A DNA stretch of 64,000 nucleotides from Paenalkalicoccus suaedae (GCF_006965545.2 NZ_CP041372.2:992001-1056000), one strand, 5' to 3'. Positions 1 to 10,493 are shown, numbered from the stretch's first letter. Notes: generated by a model from the letters alone, not told the origin. Program-made: numbers and translations.

Positions 1-582
1 AATTAGCATTGGTGTACCCAGGTCATGTAAAATTTCCACAGCTCTTTTCGTTTGTTCTGCATCATAGCTGGAGACTCCAACGTAAAGTGCTTTTCCTTGT
101 TTAACCATTTGATCAAGTGCACCCATCGTTTCTTCTAAAGGTGTGTCAGGGTCAAAACGGTGAGAATAAAATATATCAACATAGTCAAGATTCATTCTTT
201 TCAAACTTTGATCAAGACTAGCTGTTAAGTTTTTCTTAGAACCCCATTCACCGTATGGGCCATCCCACATCTTATAGCCTGCTTTAGATGAGATGATCAT
301 TTCATCCCTATAAGGCTTAAAATCTGTTTGAAGAATACGTCCAAACATTTCTTCTGAAGATCCTGGAGGTGGGCCATAGTTATTAGCAAGATCAAAATGA
401 GTAATTCCAAGGTCAAAGGCTTTTCGTAGCATTGCCCGTCCATTCTCATAAGAATCTACTCCACCAAAATTATGCCATAGACCTAAAGAAATAGCTGGTA
501 GCTTAAGGCCTGACTTACCGGTGCGGTTGTACATCATATTATCGTAGCGCTGATCGTTTGCAATGTAAGGGTTTATTGGCAT
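1..582 (-). CDS. Aldo/keto reductase, C-terminus cut by window edge
   Basis: 194 codons are visible, starting at an ATG at 582 behind a GAGAGGAAG ribosome site; the 3' end lies outside the window. The (beta/alpha)8 NADPH-dependent oxidoreductase family is clear from the active-site pattern: D and Y in THFDLANNYG, K in IISSKAG and H in IFYSHRFDP. The opening (NRTGKSGLKLPAISLGLW) and the GPPPGSSEE stretch after the catalytic Y resemble the YghZ/L-glyceraldehyde-3-phosphate reductase branch. Substrate is inferred from that resemblance only. It is transcribed alone leftward, away from the paiB-like gene, with a cre-like site about 100 bp upstream. Confidence 0.9.
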   Translation of the reverse strand, partial: MPINPYIANDQRYDNMMYNRTGKSGLKLPAISLGLWHNFGGVDSYENGRAMLRKAFDLGITHFDLANNYGPPPGSSEEMFGRILQTDFKPYRDEMIISSKAGYKMWDGPYGEWGSKKNLTASLDQSLKRMNLDYVDIFYSHRFDPDTPLEETMGALDQMVKQGKALYVGVSSYDAEQTKRAVEILHDLGTPMLI

Positions 583-683
583 GTAGGTACTTCCTCTCTA
601 ATTCGATTTTTTATTCGGGTAATCGTGAGTATGTAAGAAAGGTAATCTATTACGAAACGAACCTCCTATTTAAGTTAATTATT

Positions 684-698
684 ATGGAAGCGCTTTTC
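684..698. promoter_or_regulatory. Possible catabolite-responsive (cre-like) site
   Basis: ATGGAAGCGCTTTTC contains the GAAGCGCTT core of CcpA-binding cre sites with one or two departures from consensus. It lies about 100 bp upstream of the aldo/keto reductase start, which would fit carbon-source control of that gene. Assignment rests on motif resemblance only. Confidence 0.3.
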
Positions 699-784
699 AT
701 TCATAAGTATAATTCTAAATGGATAAAAAAACAAACAGGGTGCCTTCCACAAAACAATACAGGTTTTTTATTATGAAGCGGTTT

Positions 785-832
785 GGCTGGTTTAAGTTCG
801 GTTTTCTACTGGACTTAAGCTAGCCAGTTTTT
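785..832 (+). terminator. Orphan intrinsic terminator
   Basis: A 13-bp stem (GGCTGGTTTAAGT with ACTTAAGCTAGCC, two G-U pairs) is followed by a T run. No credible gene ends just upstream on this strand, so it may be the remains of a lost gene. Apart from this hairpin and the cre-like site, the 570 bp between 583 and 1152 show nothing I can assign. Confidence 0.55.
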
Positions 833-1152
833 GTCTGATACGAATCATAATGGACCATTTATGGGGGACATGTTTAGTCAACATATTATTAATACAATTC
901 AATATCATCAATCTATCAAAACGTATGTGAAGCGGGTGGCGTTGTTGATGTTTATGAGGACAACGTATAACGGTGATGATGGGGCTTTCTTAAATGAGGG
1001 AAACTATTTTTAATAATCTGAGTATAAGGATTATAGTACAATAGAAGTTATGTACCGAATAGATAAAGTAGATACCTTAAACAAGATTCAGGTATTGTAA
1101 GCAAAGAAATACATCCTACACACACAAATAAACTAATGAAAGGAGCACCTCC

Positions 1153-1779
1153 ATGTACATTCCCACTTATTACAAGGTTACCGACGAAAAAACAATGTAT
1201 GAAATTATACAAGAAAATAGCTTCGCGACTCTGTTTTCTCAAAGCGATAAGATACCTCACGCCACGCATTTGCCACTGCTACTAAACTACGAAAAGACGC
1301 ATTTATACGGGCATTTTGCGCGTCCGAATCCGCAGTGGCAAGAAATCATGGATCAGACGGTGCTCGCGGTGTTTCATGGACCGCCCTGCTACATCTCACC
1401 ATCTTGGTATGAGACGAATCAGACGGTGCCGACGTGGAATTACGTGACGGCGCACGTGTATGGCAAGGTTAAACTCGTCCATGATGAGCAGGAGCTACGT
1501 GATTCGCTAAGTCAGCTGGTGGAGTACTATGAGTCACCGGACAGTGGCTATACGTTAAATGATATGGAGGAGAAATTTGTGGCTGGGTTGAGTAAAGGCG
1601 TGCAGGGCTTTCGGATGACTATTACGAAGATCGAGGCAAAGGCGAAGCTGAGTCAAAATCATTCCGAGGAGCGGCGAGAGTTAGTTGTGAAGGAATTAGA
1701 GAAGGTTCCACATACGAATGAGCAGCAAATTGCATCACTGATGAAAAAGTATCTTAACAAAGAAATGGATCCTAAGTAA
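1153..1779 (+). CDS. PaiB-like FMN-binding regulator, copy 1
   Basis: 208 residues, the normal length for the PaiB family (FMN-binding split-barrel proteins; Bacillus subtilis PaiB affects sporulation and degradative-enzyme genes). Family marks are the start [31 protein letters not shown], the [13 protein letters not shown] stretch and [13 protein letters not shown]. An AAAGGAGCACCTCC ribosome site sets the ATG. By eye it is about three quarters identical to the copy at 12028-12639. Each copy is followed by the same VanZ-like gene, so the pair was duplicated as a unit. No paiA acetyltransferase lies beside either copy. The exact role here is not known. Confidence 0.88.
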   Translation: MYIPTYYKVTDEKTMYEIIQENSFATLFSQSDKIPHATHLPLLLNYEKTHLYGHFARPNPQWQEIMDQTVLAVFHGPPCYISPSWYETNQTVPTWNYVTAHVYGKVKLVHDEQELRDSLSQLVEYYESPDSGYTLNDMEEKFVAGLSKGVQGFRMTITKIEAKAKLSQNHSEERRELVVKELEKVPHTNEQQIASLMKKYLNKEMDPK

Positions 1780-1842
1780 TTAGATTTTGGTCACACCAAC
1801 ACCCTTATATAATCATATAAACAAGAGAAAAGGGTACATACA

Positions 1843-2793
1843 ATGCTTATGGGACGAACGAGAACTGTAACTGCATTCGCACTTTTTATTTAGACAGGTG
1901 TCATGCTGTACTTTTTATATATTGGATTTGGGCGCACCATTTCTACAGGCTTAGGGACAGGCGGATTTAGTCTTATACCCGACGGTATCCCGTTATCCTT
2001 GCCGACAAATGGAGTAACGTGGTATTGGTTTTATAACACGGCAAACTTTGCGACGTTTATACCGTTTGGATTAGTACTTCCATTGCTTGTTAACGTTCGT
2101 TTTCCTATACTGATCGGTGTTTTTTTAGTCACAATTACCATACTTGAGCTTGGGCAATGGGCTACTGGACTAGGTATTTTTGATACATCGGATATTTTGA
2201 CCAATGCCCTCGGAGTATCAGTTGGTTACGTGGCACAGGCTATAGGTCGAGGCAAACATCCTATCACTACAGCTACTATTGTAAGACTAATAGGCACTGT
2301 GACTGCGCTGACTATCGCAACAATTGTTTTGTTTCACGTGGTGAATAGGGCATACGATGCGGTTACGCGCGTCGAGCTGGGAGATGAGATTTGAGTGGAT
2401 CAATTGCCTATCCTCTCTGGCTCCTTAAATTGGGAAACAAATGTGCAACCGTTTCAAATCAACGGGGAAGATGTGACCCCTCTATTAAATATGTTCCGTT
2501 ATGATAACCAAAACAAAGCGAGTGTAACCTATGAGTTAGGTAGCAACTATATAACCCTTTCAGGGTCGATTGGTGTACCTGACGACATAGATGATGGAGA
2601 AGTGACGGTCACAATTACCATGGATGATGGGGAGGCTGTATCTGATGCAAACACACTTGGTTCTAGTAACCGAGGTCCAAACTCTTTCGAGATGATGGTG
2701 CAAGGCGTCGATGAGATGACGATCACAATTGACGTTGGAGACGAACTTTCATCCGTAATTCTTTGGGATTTCATCGTTACAGAAAAGAAGTAA
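1843..2793 (+). pseudogene. VanZ-like membrane protein, inactivated by two in-frame stops
   Basis: Reading from the ATG at 1843 gives one continuous frame of about 316 codons that aligns end to end with the intact paralogue at 12695-13642, but with TAG at 1891-1893 (codon 17) and TGA at 2392-2394. No frameshift is needed. The first stop falls in the first membrane segment. The second separates the VanZ membrane part from the C-terminal beta-rich domain (ending WDFIVTEKK in this copy, WDFILTEKK in the other). Rescue starts at GTG/ATG codons after each stop would give pieces of 163 and 132 residues, but neither has a good ribosome site. I read it as a decayed duplicate; a split two-protein form cannot be excluded. 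Confidence 0.8.
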
Positions 2794-3294
2794 AAAATGC
2801 CACGATAGATAGAGGGGCAATTCTCTTATTGAAGTAGAGGAGTGTCCGTTATTGTATAAACTTGTAAGTACGACTTCTTGCATAGTTAGTATCATCTTAA
2901 CTTTTATGACTGTAGGGCATTCTCTTTTACTGGGCTATCCTTTAGAGGAAGAGGCCCTTTTATATTGTTGTAAACATACGGCATCTCCAAAAAAACGCCC
3001 TATTCGCACTATAATCCTACATAGTAGTAATAATTCATTCATCTTCTTGATAGTTTATTCACATAGCTTTAACTTTCACTCAACAATTACCTTTTATACT
3101 AGACAAGGTGTGGTAAGAACGGTTCCGATTTAAAACCATGAATTCGGAATGAGCGAGACTTACTTAGATACATAACTAAAGGGGGATTATGGAACAGTTA
3201 GTATTAAAGCCCCGCCTTAGCGAATAGAGATCGCAATTAGTTGCTGGCTTTCCGCACAACGAGTGTCAGAGTAGTATAAAAGGAGGAATAGAGT
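2794..3294. other. Gene-free interval
   Basis: I see no credible gene here. A weak hairpin (GGGC...GCCC followed by TTTT) at 2932-2960 could terminate the vanZ remnant. The AAAGGAGGAA ribosome site of the SLH protein sits at the right end. The rest is unassigned. Confidence 0.5.
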
Positions 3295-6030
3295 ATGAAC
3301 GGGTGGAAAAGACAAGGGAAAAAAATCGTTACAGTATTAGTTGTACTTGCTGTTGTAATCACGTCGATGAACACAGCGTATGCTAACGGGTCGGTGTATG
3401 CAAACAATGTAAGCATTCAAGCAGTTCAGTTTTCAGATATTAACGGACATTTTGCTGAAAAGCAAATTGAAGATTGGAATAAAAAAGGATTAATCATAGG
3501 TTTCCCAAATGGGACATTCCAACCTAACCAAGCTATTACGCGAGCAGAGTTTATGAGTCTTGCTAATAGAGCATTTAATTATACGACTAAAGCTGATATT
3601 AGCTATCAAGATGTTTCAAAAAATATGTGGTTTTACGATACTGTTGCAGTAGCTAGCGCAGCGGGTTATATGCAAGGGTATACGGATAATACGATAAAGC
3701 CTCAACAAGCTATTACTCGTCAGGAAGCAGCAAAGGTGATAGCTGTCATAAAGAATCTACCAGAGAAGGAGCAGTCTGCTAGCTCTTTTCAAGATTCATC
3801 CTCTATTCCTACTTGGAGCAAAGGCTTTATAGGCGCAGTTGCAGCAAGTAACATGATGAATGGATATCCAGATGGAAGCTTTAAACCTCAACGAAATATG
3901 ACGCGCGCAGAAGCCGTTATTACGTTTAGTAATGCTTTAGACATTGATGCTTCAAAGCCATCAAAACCAACAGGAACTACATACAACTTAAATGTTGATG
4001 CTCCGGCGGTAGAAGCTCCGCTACCTGTCGTGCAAAATGGTGGGAATGCTGGGGATAGTATCTTAAAAAATATTGCCGCAACCAATCCGTTTATTAAGAT
4101 TTTAGATGGTTTTGAGCAGGTCTGGTCTTTAAACCAGCCAGAGTGGAGAGACGCTACAGCATTAACGGTTCCGGGTGCAAATGGAGAAGTAGCGAACTAT
4201 GGAGACGGACCTACTGTTTATTTTGACGGATACAAAAATGATAAGAATGCAGTAGTTGCAGATAAAAAGACGTATGCTAGTGAAGAAATTAGAAATAAAG
4301 CAACGTGGGAAGCGAACATTAAATATGTGGAGGAAGTCACTCAAAATCGCACAGATGAAGAGGCTTTGGCGGCATATTATGATGATCAACGAGACAAAAT
4401 TTACAGTATGATCGATGGTTTTGGACCTTTGGCGAATACGTATGTAGATATTGTTGAACCAACTACAAGTGTAGTGAGATCAGTCGATGAAATGAATAAT
4501 GTGTTAGAAGAGGCGACTGTAGAGGATCAAAGTCAAGGAATTGGATCTAACTGGGACGAAAAGGAATTGGCAGATATGGTAGGTTTAGTTGATTTATTTA
4601 GATTTAGAATACCTGCTTCCTCCAACCCAGCTAAATATTTCTTCTCCTCTCCACGACCATATCGTATGAATTCGAATGGAGAAGTAGTAGAAGTAGTTGA
4701 TGAGAATGGATTAGCTGTGTGGGAAACAATCGGAAGTGGGGAGTCATCACGCGAACCGCTTGCATCCGGTGGCTCAAAGCAATCAGGAGAGCGACACTTC
4801 CAACAATATGAAACAAATGTAGAAGTTATCCCTGCATTAAAGTATGTAGGTAGAATAGCAGAAGATGGACGAGGAAAAGATGGTGCCTTCCCAAGTGGTC
4901 ACACTAGTGCATCTTATTTATCAGCGTTCGGATTTGCAATGGCAACTCCTGAAAGATATGCAGAATTTTTAACAAGAGCTGCTCAAATGGGAGAGAATAG
5001 AGTCGTAACCGGCATGCATTCTCCGCTTGACATTGTAGGAGGAAGAATTCAATCTACGGCAATGATTGCTTACGCGTTAAATCAGGATGAGAACAAAGAG
5101 AAGTTTGAGAAAGCATATGAAAATGCTGGTGAGGTATTCGGAGCGCTAGCAGAAGAAAATGGCATGAGCTTATATGATTTTGCCCATACAGTAACAGAGG
5201 ATTATATGTTCGAAAGTGCGTATGATGAGACGAAATGGGAAGATCACGATGAAAATAAAGCGTTCTATAGAGAGAAACTCACCTATGGACTTCCACAAAC
5301 TGGAGAAAAAGGTTTAGACCCTGAAGTGCCAGAAGGAGCAGAGGTTTTACTTGAAACTCGTCAACCATATTTAAATGACGAGCAACGCAGAGAAGTATTA
5401 TATACAACTTCCATTGATTCTGGTTATCCAGTAATAGACGAATCTAATGGTTGGGGGAGAATAGATTTAGTAACAGCTGCTGATGGCTATGGAGCGTTGT
5501 TAAGTAATGTAACGGTTGATATGGATGCTTCTAAAGGACGTTTCAATTCCCAAGACTGGTGGAGAAATAATATCAGTGGAAGTGGAATGCTGACGAAAAA
5601 AGGGACAGGTACACTTACATTAACTGGAGATAACACCTACGAAGGTGGAACCGTCCTTCAAGCAGGAGTGTTAGAGGCCACATCTAAGACTGCTTTTGGT
5701 AAAGGTGATTTTTATTTAGAAAATGGAACAGTCTTAGTCAATACTTACGGAGCTTTACGTATTGCTGGCAACTTTACTATGGAAGATGGAGACGTATCTC
5801 TAAAAGTGAATAATGGTAGCAGTCAAATGAATGTAGATGAAACAGTCTATATTGACGGAGGAGATCTAACGTTAGACCTCTCGGAAGTTGACATCAAGGA
5901 TTCTGCTACTATGACGCTAATGACGGCTGGAACAGTAATCGGACAATTTGATAACGTCATGGCTGAAGGCTTTGAAGTTAGCCTTTCCTACGAGAAAGAT
6001 CGAATTACTGCACGTGTAACAGCTAAATAA
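3295..6030 (+). CDS. S-layer-anchored PAP2-family acid phosphatase with beta-strand repeat
   Basis: 911 residues. A signal peptide ends near residue 30 (AYA-NG). Three SLH domains follow at about 46-95, 103-152 and 165-215, which would bind secondary wall polymer and hold the protein on the cell surface. The catalytic region has the complete PAP2/haloperoxidase signature: K447-X6-R454-P455, P533-S-G-H536, and R569-X5-H575-X3-D579. The last ~170 residues contain an autotransporter-associated beta-strand (PATR-like) motif, GTGTLTLTGDNTYEGGT. The likely role is surface hydrolysis of organic phosphate esters. The gene stands alone behind AAAGGAGGAA and ends in its own terminator. Confidence 0.9.
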   Translation: MNGWKRQGKKIVTVLVVLAVVITSMNTAYANGSVYANNVSIQAVQFSDINGHFAEKQIEDWNKKGLIIGFPNGTFQPNQAITRAEFMSLANRAFNYTTKADISYQDVSKNMWFYDTVAVASAAGYMQGYTDNTIKPQQAITRQEAAKVIAVIKNLPEKEQSASSFQDSSSIPTWSKGFIGAVAASNMMNGYPDGSFKPQRNMTRAEAVITFSNALDIDASKPSKPTGTTYNLNVDAPAVEAPLPVVQNGGNAGDSILKNIAATNPFIKILDGFEQVWSLNQPEWRDATALTVPGANGEVANYGDGPTVYFDGYKNDKNAVVADKKTYASEEIRNKATWEANIKYVEEVTQNRTDEEALAAYYDDQRDKIYSMIDGFGPLANTYVDIVEPTTSVVRSVDEMNNVLEEATVEDQSQGIGSNWDEKELADMVGLVDLFRFRIPASSNPAKYFFSSPRPYRMNSNGEVVEVVDENGLAVWETIGSGESSREPLASGGSKQSGERHFQQYETNVEVIPALKYVGRIAEDGRGKDGAFPSGHTSASYLSAFGFAMATPERYAEFLTRAAQMGENRVVTGMHSPLDIVGGRIQSTAMIAYALNQDENKEKFEKAYENAGEVFGALAEENGMSLYDFAHTVTEDYMFESAYDETKWEDHDENKAFYREKLTYGLPQTGEKGLDPEVPEGAEVLLETRQPYLNDEQRREVLYTTSIDSGYPVIDESNGWGRIDLVTAADGYGALLSNVTVDMDASKGRFNSQDWWRNNISGSGMLTKKGTGTLTLTGDNTYEGGTVLQAGVLEATSKTAFGKGDFYLENGTVLVNTYGALRIAGNFTMEDGDVSLKVNNGSSQMNVDETVYIDGGDLTLDLSEVDIKDSATMTLMTAGTVIGQFDNVMAEGFEVSLSYEKDRITARVTAK

Positions 6031-6138
6031 TTGTTGCTTTTTGATAACCATTGAATCCAAGACAAACTCTTAGGCAATCCCCCTTTATCGGACGGGAGGC
6101 TACTGATAAAGTCCAAAATGATACACATAATTAAATAG

Positions 6139-6184
6139 ACCGTTCAATTCTCGCATTATAAGGGATTGAGCGGTTTTTATTTTA
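6139..6184 (+). terminator. Intrinsic terminator of the SLH phosphatase gene
   Basis: An 11-bp stem (CCGTTCAATTC with GGGATTGAGCGG) is followed by TTTTTATTTT, about 110 bp after the stop codon. Confidence 0.8.
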
Positions 6185-6266
6185 TACTGTAGATAATCTA
6201 ATGGGAATCGCTGGGTTTCATGAGGTCAATTAGAAGTGAGGAAGCGAATAGACGCCACAGTCATAT

Positions 6267-6539
6267 ATGATGAGTTGGAGGAGAGTCAATCATCTAGTAA
6301 TTCCTACACAGACTATATATTTGACCTTAACGATATTAAAGAATATATTAGGAGAAATTATTTCATACGAAACGTATATAGATGGTAATTGGAGTAATAC
6401 GTTTGACTTACCTAATGTAGAAGACGTTAGTTTGGGCATAGAAAGAAGGTTTGGAGATTGGGAAATTTCTGAAGTATCGCTTTCTTTATTGGGTATAAGT
6501 CTTACCGGAAAGGGGAAAACCCTGATCCAAAAAAGCTAA
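6267..6539 (+). pseudogene. Hypothetical small frame, probably a frameshifted remnant
   Basis: A 90-codon frame without a convincing ribosome site. A second frame just upstream (about 6250-6385) encodes a charged stretch (DELEESQSS, FDLNDIKEYIRRNY) that runs into a stop where the first frame becomes acidic/aromatic (FDLPNVEDVSLGIERR). This looks like a longer gene broken by one frameshift. I recognise no family and assign no function. Confidence 0.3.
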
Positions 6540-6724
6540 GCCTGCATATAAATAAGAAGGACGGCACAATTATTTCAATGAAGTAAGTATATATTAGCGA
6601 TCAACACGAAGGGGACATCTAACACTTATGGCAGATAGCTTGCCCCTCAAACGGTACGTTCCATTTCTATAAACGAAAAAAATATTTTTTAAAATACAAA
6701 TTAATACAAAGAAGAGAGGAAAAT

Positions 6725-7447
6725 TTACGTTTCTCTCTTCTTTTCTATTAGTCCTTTAATCGCATTAATAACGTGATCAGGTTGATCATGGTGAACGTAG
6801 TGTGAGCTGTTTTCAACGATGAAGAATGTGCAATTAGTAAAGAAATCGGCTTCCTCCATTTGTAACTTGTTCCACAATTGCTGTGAAGCGGTAGTATAAA
6901 GATTTTTATTACCTGCCGCAAGTATGAACGTTTCAATTGATTCCCTTATGGGAGAGTGATGCGCCAGCTGTAAACTTGAGTGATATTCCTCGTAATTCCC
7001 CTCGCTAGTAAATTGTTCAGTATAAGCCTTTTGAAATGAGGATGGCATGGTAGGTAAAAAGTTCTCCTTATATGTTGTGGGAGGAGTATCAAGGAGTAGT
7101 AAACCCACAACAGTATCAGGGTTAGTCGATGCAAATACCCTCATATTAATTCCTCCGAAAGAGTGACCGACCAATATATATGGAGGAGGCACAGATGCTT
7201 TCTCTATGAGTTCTTTTAATTCTTTAACGATGAATAAAGAAGTTCTCGGATTGATACTTTTGCTGCTTTTTCCTGTTCCTGCTCGATCATATATAAAAAC
7301 GGACGCTAGCTTCTGTACGCTATGAACAATGGAATCCCACGTTTGAGAAGAATCTCCATATCCAGCATCTAAAATAACTGTCGCTCCCCCATGTAAAACT
7401 TGGGTAAATCTATAATATATTTCGGACGATATTAATTGTGCTTTCAT
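6725..7447 (-). CDS. Alpha/beta-fold hydrolase
   Basis: 240 residues, typical of single-domain alpha/beta hydrolases. The nucleophile elbow GHSFGG gives the Ser. DRAGTGKS and the late SSHYVHHDQP supply the usual oxyanion-region and catalytic His contexts, and VVGLLLLDTPP is the strand carrying a likely acid. No signal peptide, so cytoplasmic. The substrate cannot be told from sequence. It is followed by a GAAGAGAG/CTCTCTTC hairpin at 6708-6741, and upstream lies the ISL3 element. Confidence 0.85.
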   Translation of the reverse strand: MKAQLISSEIYYRFTQVLHGGATVILDAGYGDSSQTWDSIVHSVQKLASVFIYDRAGTGKSSKSINPRTSLFIVKELKELIEKASVPPPYILVGHSFGGINMRVFASTNPDTVVGLLLLDTPPTTYKENFLPTMPSSFQKAYTEQFTSEGNYEEYHSSLQLAHHSPIRESIETFILAAGNKNLYTTASQQLWNKLQMEEADFFTNCTFFIVENSSHYVHHDQPDHVINAIKGLIEKKRET

Positions 7448-7537
7448 TATCGATCAATCTCCTTTTTTTCATATGAAAATTGGGTCAGACTTCAATATAA
7501 TTGCCTATATACATCATATCATTGATGGTAAAATTAA

Positions 7538-8845
7538 GGTTCTTAACCATAAAGTGTAGTTGACAGGTCAATTCGATTGACCTGTCTCTAAATAGATCCG
7601 CATTTTAAAGTGCTCATTATTTCGATATCCATATGCGCGACGCTTAATAAGTTTGATCTTATTATTGATTCCTTCGATCATGCCATTAGAAGCTTCATAA
7701 TATTGCAGCCGCCACTAATGAAGCCTTTCGCTTAGAAAGAGTTTTGGCAATACTTTGAACGGAGCTAACAGAATGAAAGGACCAGCGTTTAAACCAAGCG
7801 TCTACTTGTTGGTTGGCTTCTTTTTTCGTGGTGCTCTGAAAAACAGCACGAATATCCTGTAAAGCTTGATAAAGAGCCCTTAGGGGCTCGTCTTGTTTCA
7901 ACCTTTTCTCGACTTCATGTTTTTCCTCATCCTTTAATTCATTTGGATCTTGGTACAAAAGACGAATCGCTTTACGTACGTCACCATGTTTTTTATCTGC
8001 GGATACGAGAGTTTTTCTACGTCTATTTAACGCATCGGTAAAGAATTGAAAAATGTGAAATCGGTCTAGCACATGCACAGCGGAGGTGCAAACCTCCTCA
8101 ATTGCTTTTGCCATCGCTGAAGCAGCGTCGCTAACTACGACCTCAGCATACGGTGCCGATGAAGTTAATACACGCTTTACGGACTCTGTACTTCGCCCTT
8201 CTGCAATATCTAAGACTTGTCCGGTCTCCAGATCAGCGATCGCCACACCGTAGGTGTGACCTTTTCGCATAGCAAAATCGTATACACTAACATGGGTTGC
8301 TTGCTTATGTTGGGCATGTTTTGGAGCTTCTTCATAGAACCATCTTTCCAACGTCGAATAAGGAATATCAAAATGACGAGAGATATCGGCAATGGCTCGG
8401 CCACGACACTCTTCAAAGAGAAAGGTGCGAAAAGAATCCGTAGCTCTTCCTCGTTCAGGAATCCCTGGCAAACACACGGTATAAGTGGCACCACATGGAC
8501 GACAATATCGTCGTTCCGATGGGACGCGTACCCAGATGATACCTGTTTGTGGCGTAAAGCTGTGCATGAGTGTTCGAGTTTTCGTTGTCATACGATTCGT
8601 TTTCCCGAAACAAATTGGGCACAGATGGCACACGGGAACATCAGATAAAGAAAGCACCCAGCTTCCATCTTCTTTATTAGCATCTACTAGCTCGTAATGT
8701 GGCAAATCAATGAATTCTTTGATAAACTGATGTAGCAAGCGGCAAACCTCCTCGTGTTTGTCTAGACAACTTCCACGATAAAGGATCTGTCGCTTGTTTT
8801 CATTTTATCTGCTTACGTGTCAACTACACCTCGTGGTGAAGAACC
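7538..8845. mobile_element. ISL3-family insertion sequence
   Basis: 1308 bp bounded by 28-bp inverted repeats at 7538-7565 and 8818-8845 that match at 24 of 28 positions, beginning GGTTCTT. The flanks AAAATTAA (7530-7537) and AAAATTAG (8846-8853) look like the 8-bp target duplication usual for ISL3, with one later substitution. A paralogous uninterrupted site exists at about 17308-17350, so the insertion point is visible directly. The element sits in the upstream region of the small membrane gene at 8935. Its transposase is frameshifted. Confidence 0.9.
7568..8738 (-). pseudogene. ISL3-family transposase, frameshifted near the C-terminus
   Basis: From the ATG at 8738 an intact frame of 347 codons carries the N-terminal zinc-finger cysteines (CHLCPIC, CRPCGATY), the helix-turn-helix and two of the DDE acids (VSVYDFAMRKGHTYG, VVSDAASAM), then stops at 7695. 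A +1 shift near 7700-7710 restores the family's C-terminus (YYEASNGMIEGINN, then KLIKRRAYGYRN), ending at 7568 just inside the inverted repeat. The catalytic E of MIEG lies beyond the shift, so the main product should be inactive unless frameshifting rescues it. Confidence 0.85.
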
Positions 8846-8934
8846 AAAATTAGTGTGTATCTAATAAAAATTGACATGGGAGGGTGCTTAACTAACTTAT
8901 AAAGGAGTCGGTTAAAAATGAAGGAGGAAGAAAA

Positions 8935-9144
8935 ATGTTTTTTAGGATGAGGCGGTTATCAACACTATTTTTTGTGGTAAGTGGTATTAGCTTATTCGTG
9001 ATCATATTGCGACTACCTAATGATAATTGGAACGCTCTTTTCACTTCTTTGCCTTTACTACTGCTAATGATTAGCTTACTTTTAACGTTAACACTTCAAG
9101 TGATAGTAAATGATGTAAAAGAGTACGTAGAATCTGTAAGGTAG
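8935..9144 (+). CDS. Small two-TM membrane protein, copy 1
   Basis: 69 residues behind a strong AAGGAGGAA site. The N-terminus MFFRMRRLST is basic; two hydrophobic segments (about 11-25 and 38-57) and a charged tail NDVKEYVESVR follow. It is a clear paralogue of the 69-residue protein at 17505-17714: both start MF-RMRRLST and end DVKEY--S-R. No family is recognised. ISL3 sits 89 bp upstream and IS4 72 bp downstream, so its native promoter has been displaced and expression may be altered. Confidence 0.75.
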   Translation: MFFRMRRLSTLFFVVSGISLFVIILRLPNDNWNALFTSLPLLLLMISLLLTLTLQVIVNDVKEYVESVR

Positions 9145-9373
9145 CTTCTATGTCTGCAAAGAGTAAATAATATGGCGGAGCACAACCTATCTATTTTCTG
9201 AAAAATAACTGGGGTCACTAGTGTTGCATAAAACGCCTTACTTCAGTTCTGAAAATTCAGATTAATAATCCTTGTTCAAAAAAGTAAAAAAAGACAATAA
9301 CTCTTTAAAGGTGAGTCCGTCTATTTGTAAAAAAATATACATCTATGCCTGTGCAACAACGACGACAAGTCCC

Positions 9374-10479
9374 TTAGGGGACTGTTTTTCCTTTTATCTT
9401 GCGTATCCAGTAGTGTGCGGACTTCCATAATCCAGCTCGTAGATAGCGGCTAATTTGTAGCGTTTTTCGTTTACTACCTGTTTCAAGTTGAACAAGCACA
9501 TGAAGGCAATAGACCATCAACGCGATAAATACCTGATTATAAATAGCCTTATCACTCTGACCATAGAACTTTTTAATGTTGAGATGTTGCTTGATCCATT
9601 TGAAAATAACTCAATGGCCCAACGGGACTTATACATCTCCGAGATCTCTTCTGCATCTAAATCAAAGCGGTTTGTCAGTAAAGAGAGCTCATTCCCTTTC
9701 GAATCAACAATTTTGATAACGCGAAAATAGTTTTCAGCTCGATTATGAGATGTTCCGATCACGACCATGTCATCCGATAAGATCGCCTCATTCTCAGGCA
9801 CTCGAAAGGAATAAATCCTGCGTACAACTGCGTTCTTGCGCAATCGAGTAAGAAAGAAGTAACCATCATCAGTCATCCGATCAAAGCGCTCGTAGTCGAG
9901 GTAGCCACGATCAAACACGTAAATGCATTCTTTATCATCGACCATGACTTCTAGCTGACCAAGGTCATGTTCTTTCGCTGGTGTAAGGACCGCTTTTTCT
10001 GGATAAGACATGCCTTTTTCCATAAAAACGAGACGCAAGTGGAGTTTCACGCCGGCTTTTGTTTTCCGGAACGATGCCCATTTATGATTGGTTAGATTTA
10101 ACGGTAAGGTACTAGAATCAATGATCTTAACGGGCATGATGAGCTTTGTATAGTGGGTTTTCGCATTTATTTGAGCGACGAGATCAAGAAAAAGCCGTTG
10201 AAAAAGATCTGGATTCAAGTTGTTCAGACGCCGTGATAATTGCGAAACACTAATCGAATCGAGGTCGATTTCTCGCTGGAGATCATCATTAAAAAGATGA
10301 TCACTGACCTCATGAAGACTTTCAAGCTCTTCGAGCTGCGAATAAAGCAAGAGTTTCAGAAGGGATTCTGTCGTTAATTTCTTTGTGTAGTAGTCGGTAT
10401 TCATGGACTCGACGAGTCCATCTAATAAAGCAAAGTCAATGGAAGAAGCCCATTGCTCAAATGATGTTTTCCGTGACAA
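9374..10479 (-). pseudogene. IS4-family transposase with one-base deletion
   Basis: Starts at TTG 10479, directly after an in-frame stop, so no earlier start is possible. The N-terminus (TSFEQWASSIDFALLDGLV) is DUF4372-like. DDE acids appear in KIIDSSTLPL and YVFDRGYLDY, and the family motif Y-X2-R-X3-E in YKSRWAIEL. At 9603-9606 the homopolymer is one base short. The frame then runs to a stop at 9517 instead of continuing as FFKWIKQHLNIKKFYG to 9374. The conserved K of the YREK signature is lost, so the protein is probably inactive. Confidence 0.85.
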
Positions 10480-10493
10480 TTAACCATGAGTTG

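Noticed and set aside
831-1013. A 60-codon frame
   Set aside because: Starts at TTG in the T run of a terminator, without a ribosome site or recognisable sequence.
2852-3133. A 93-codon frame
   Set aside because: TTG start without a ribosome site, implausible composition, no family.
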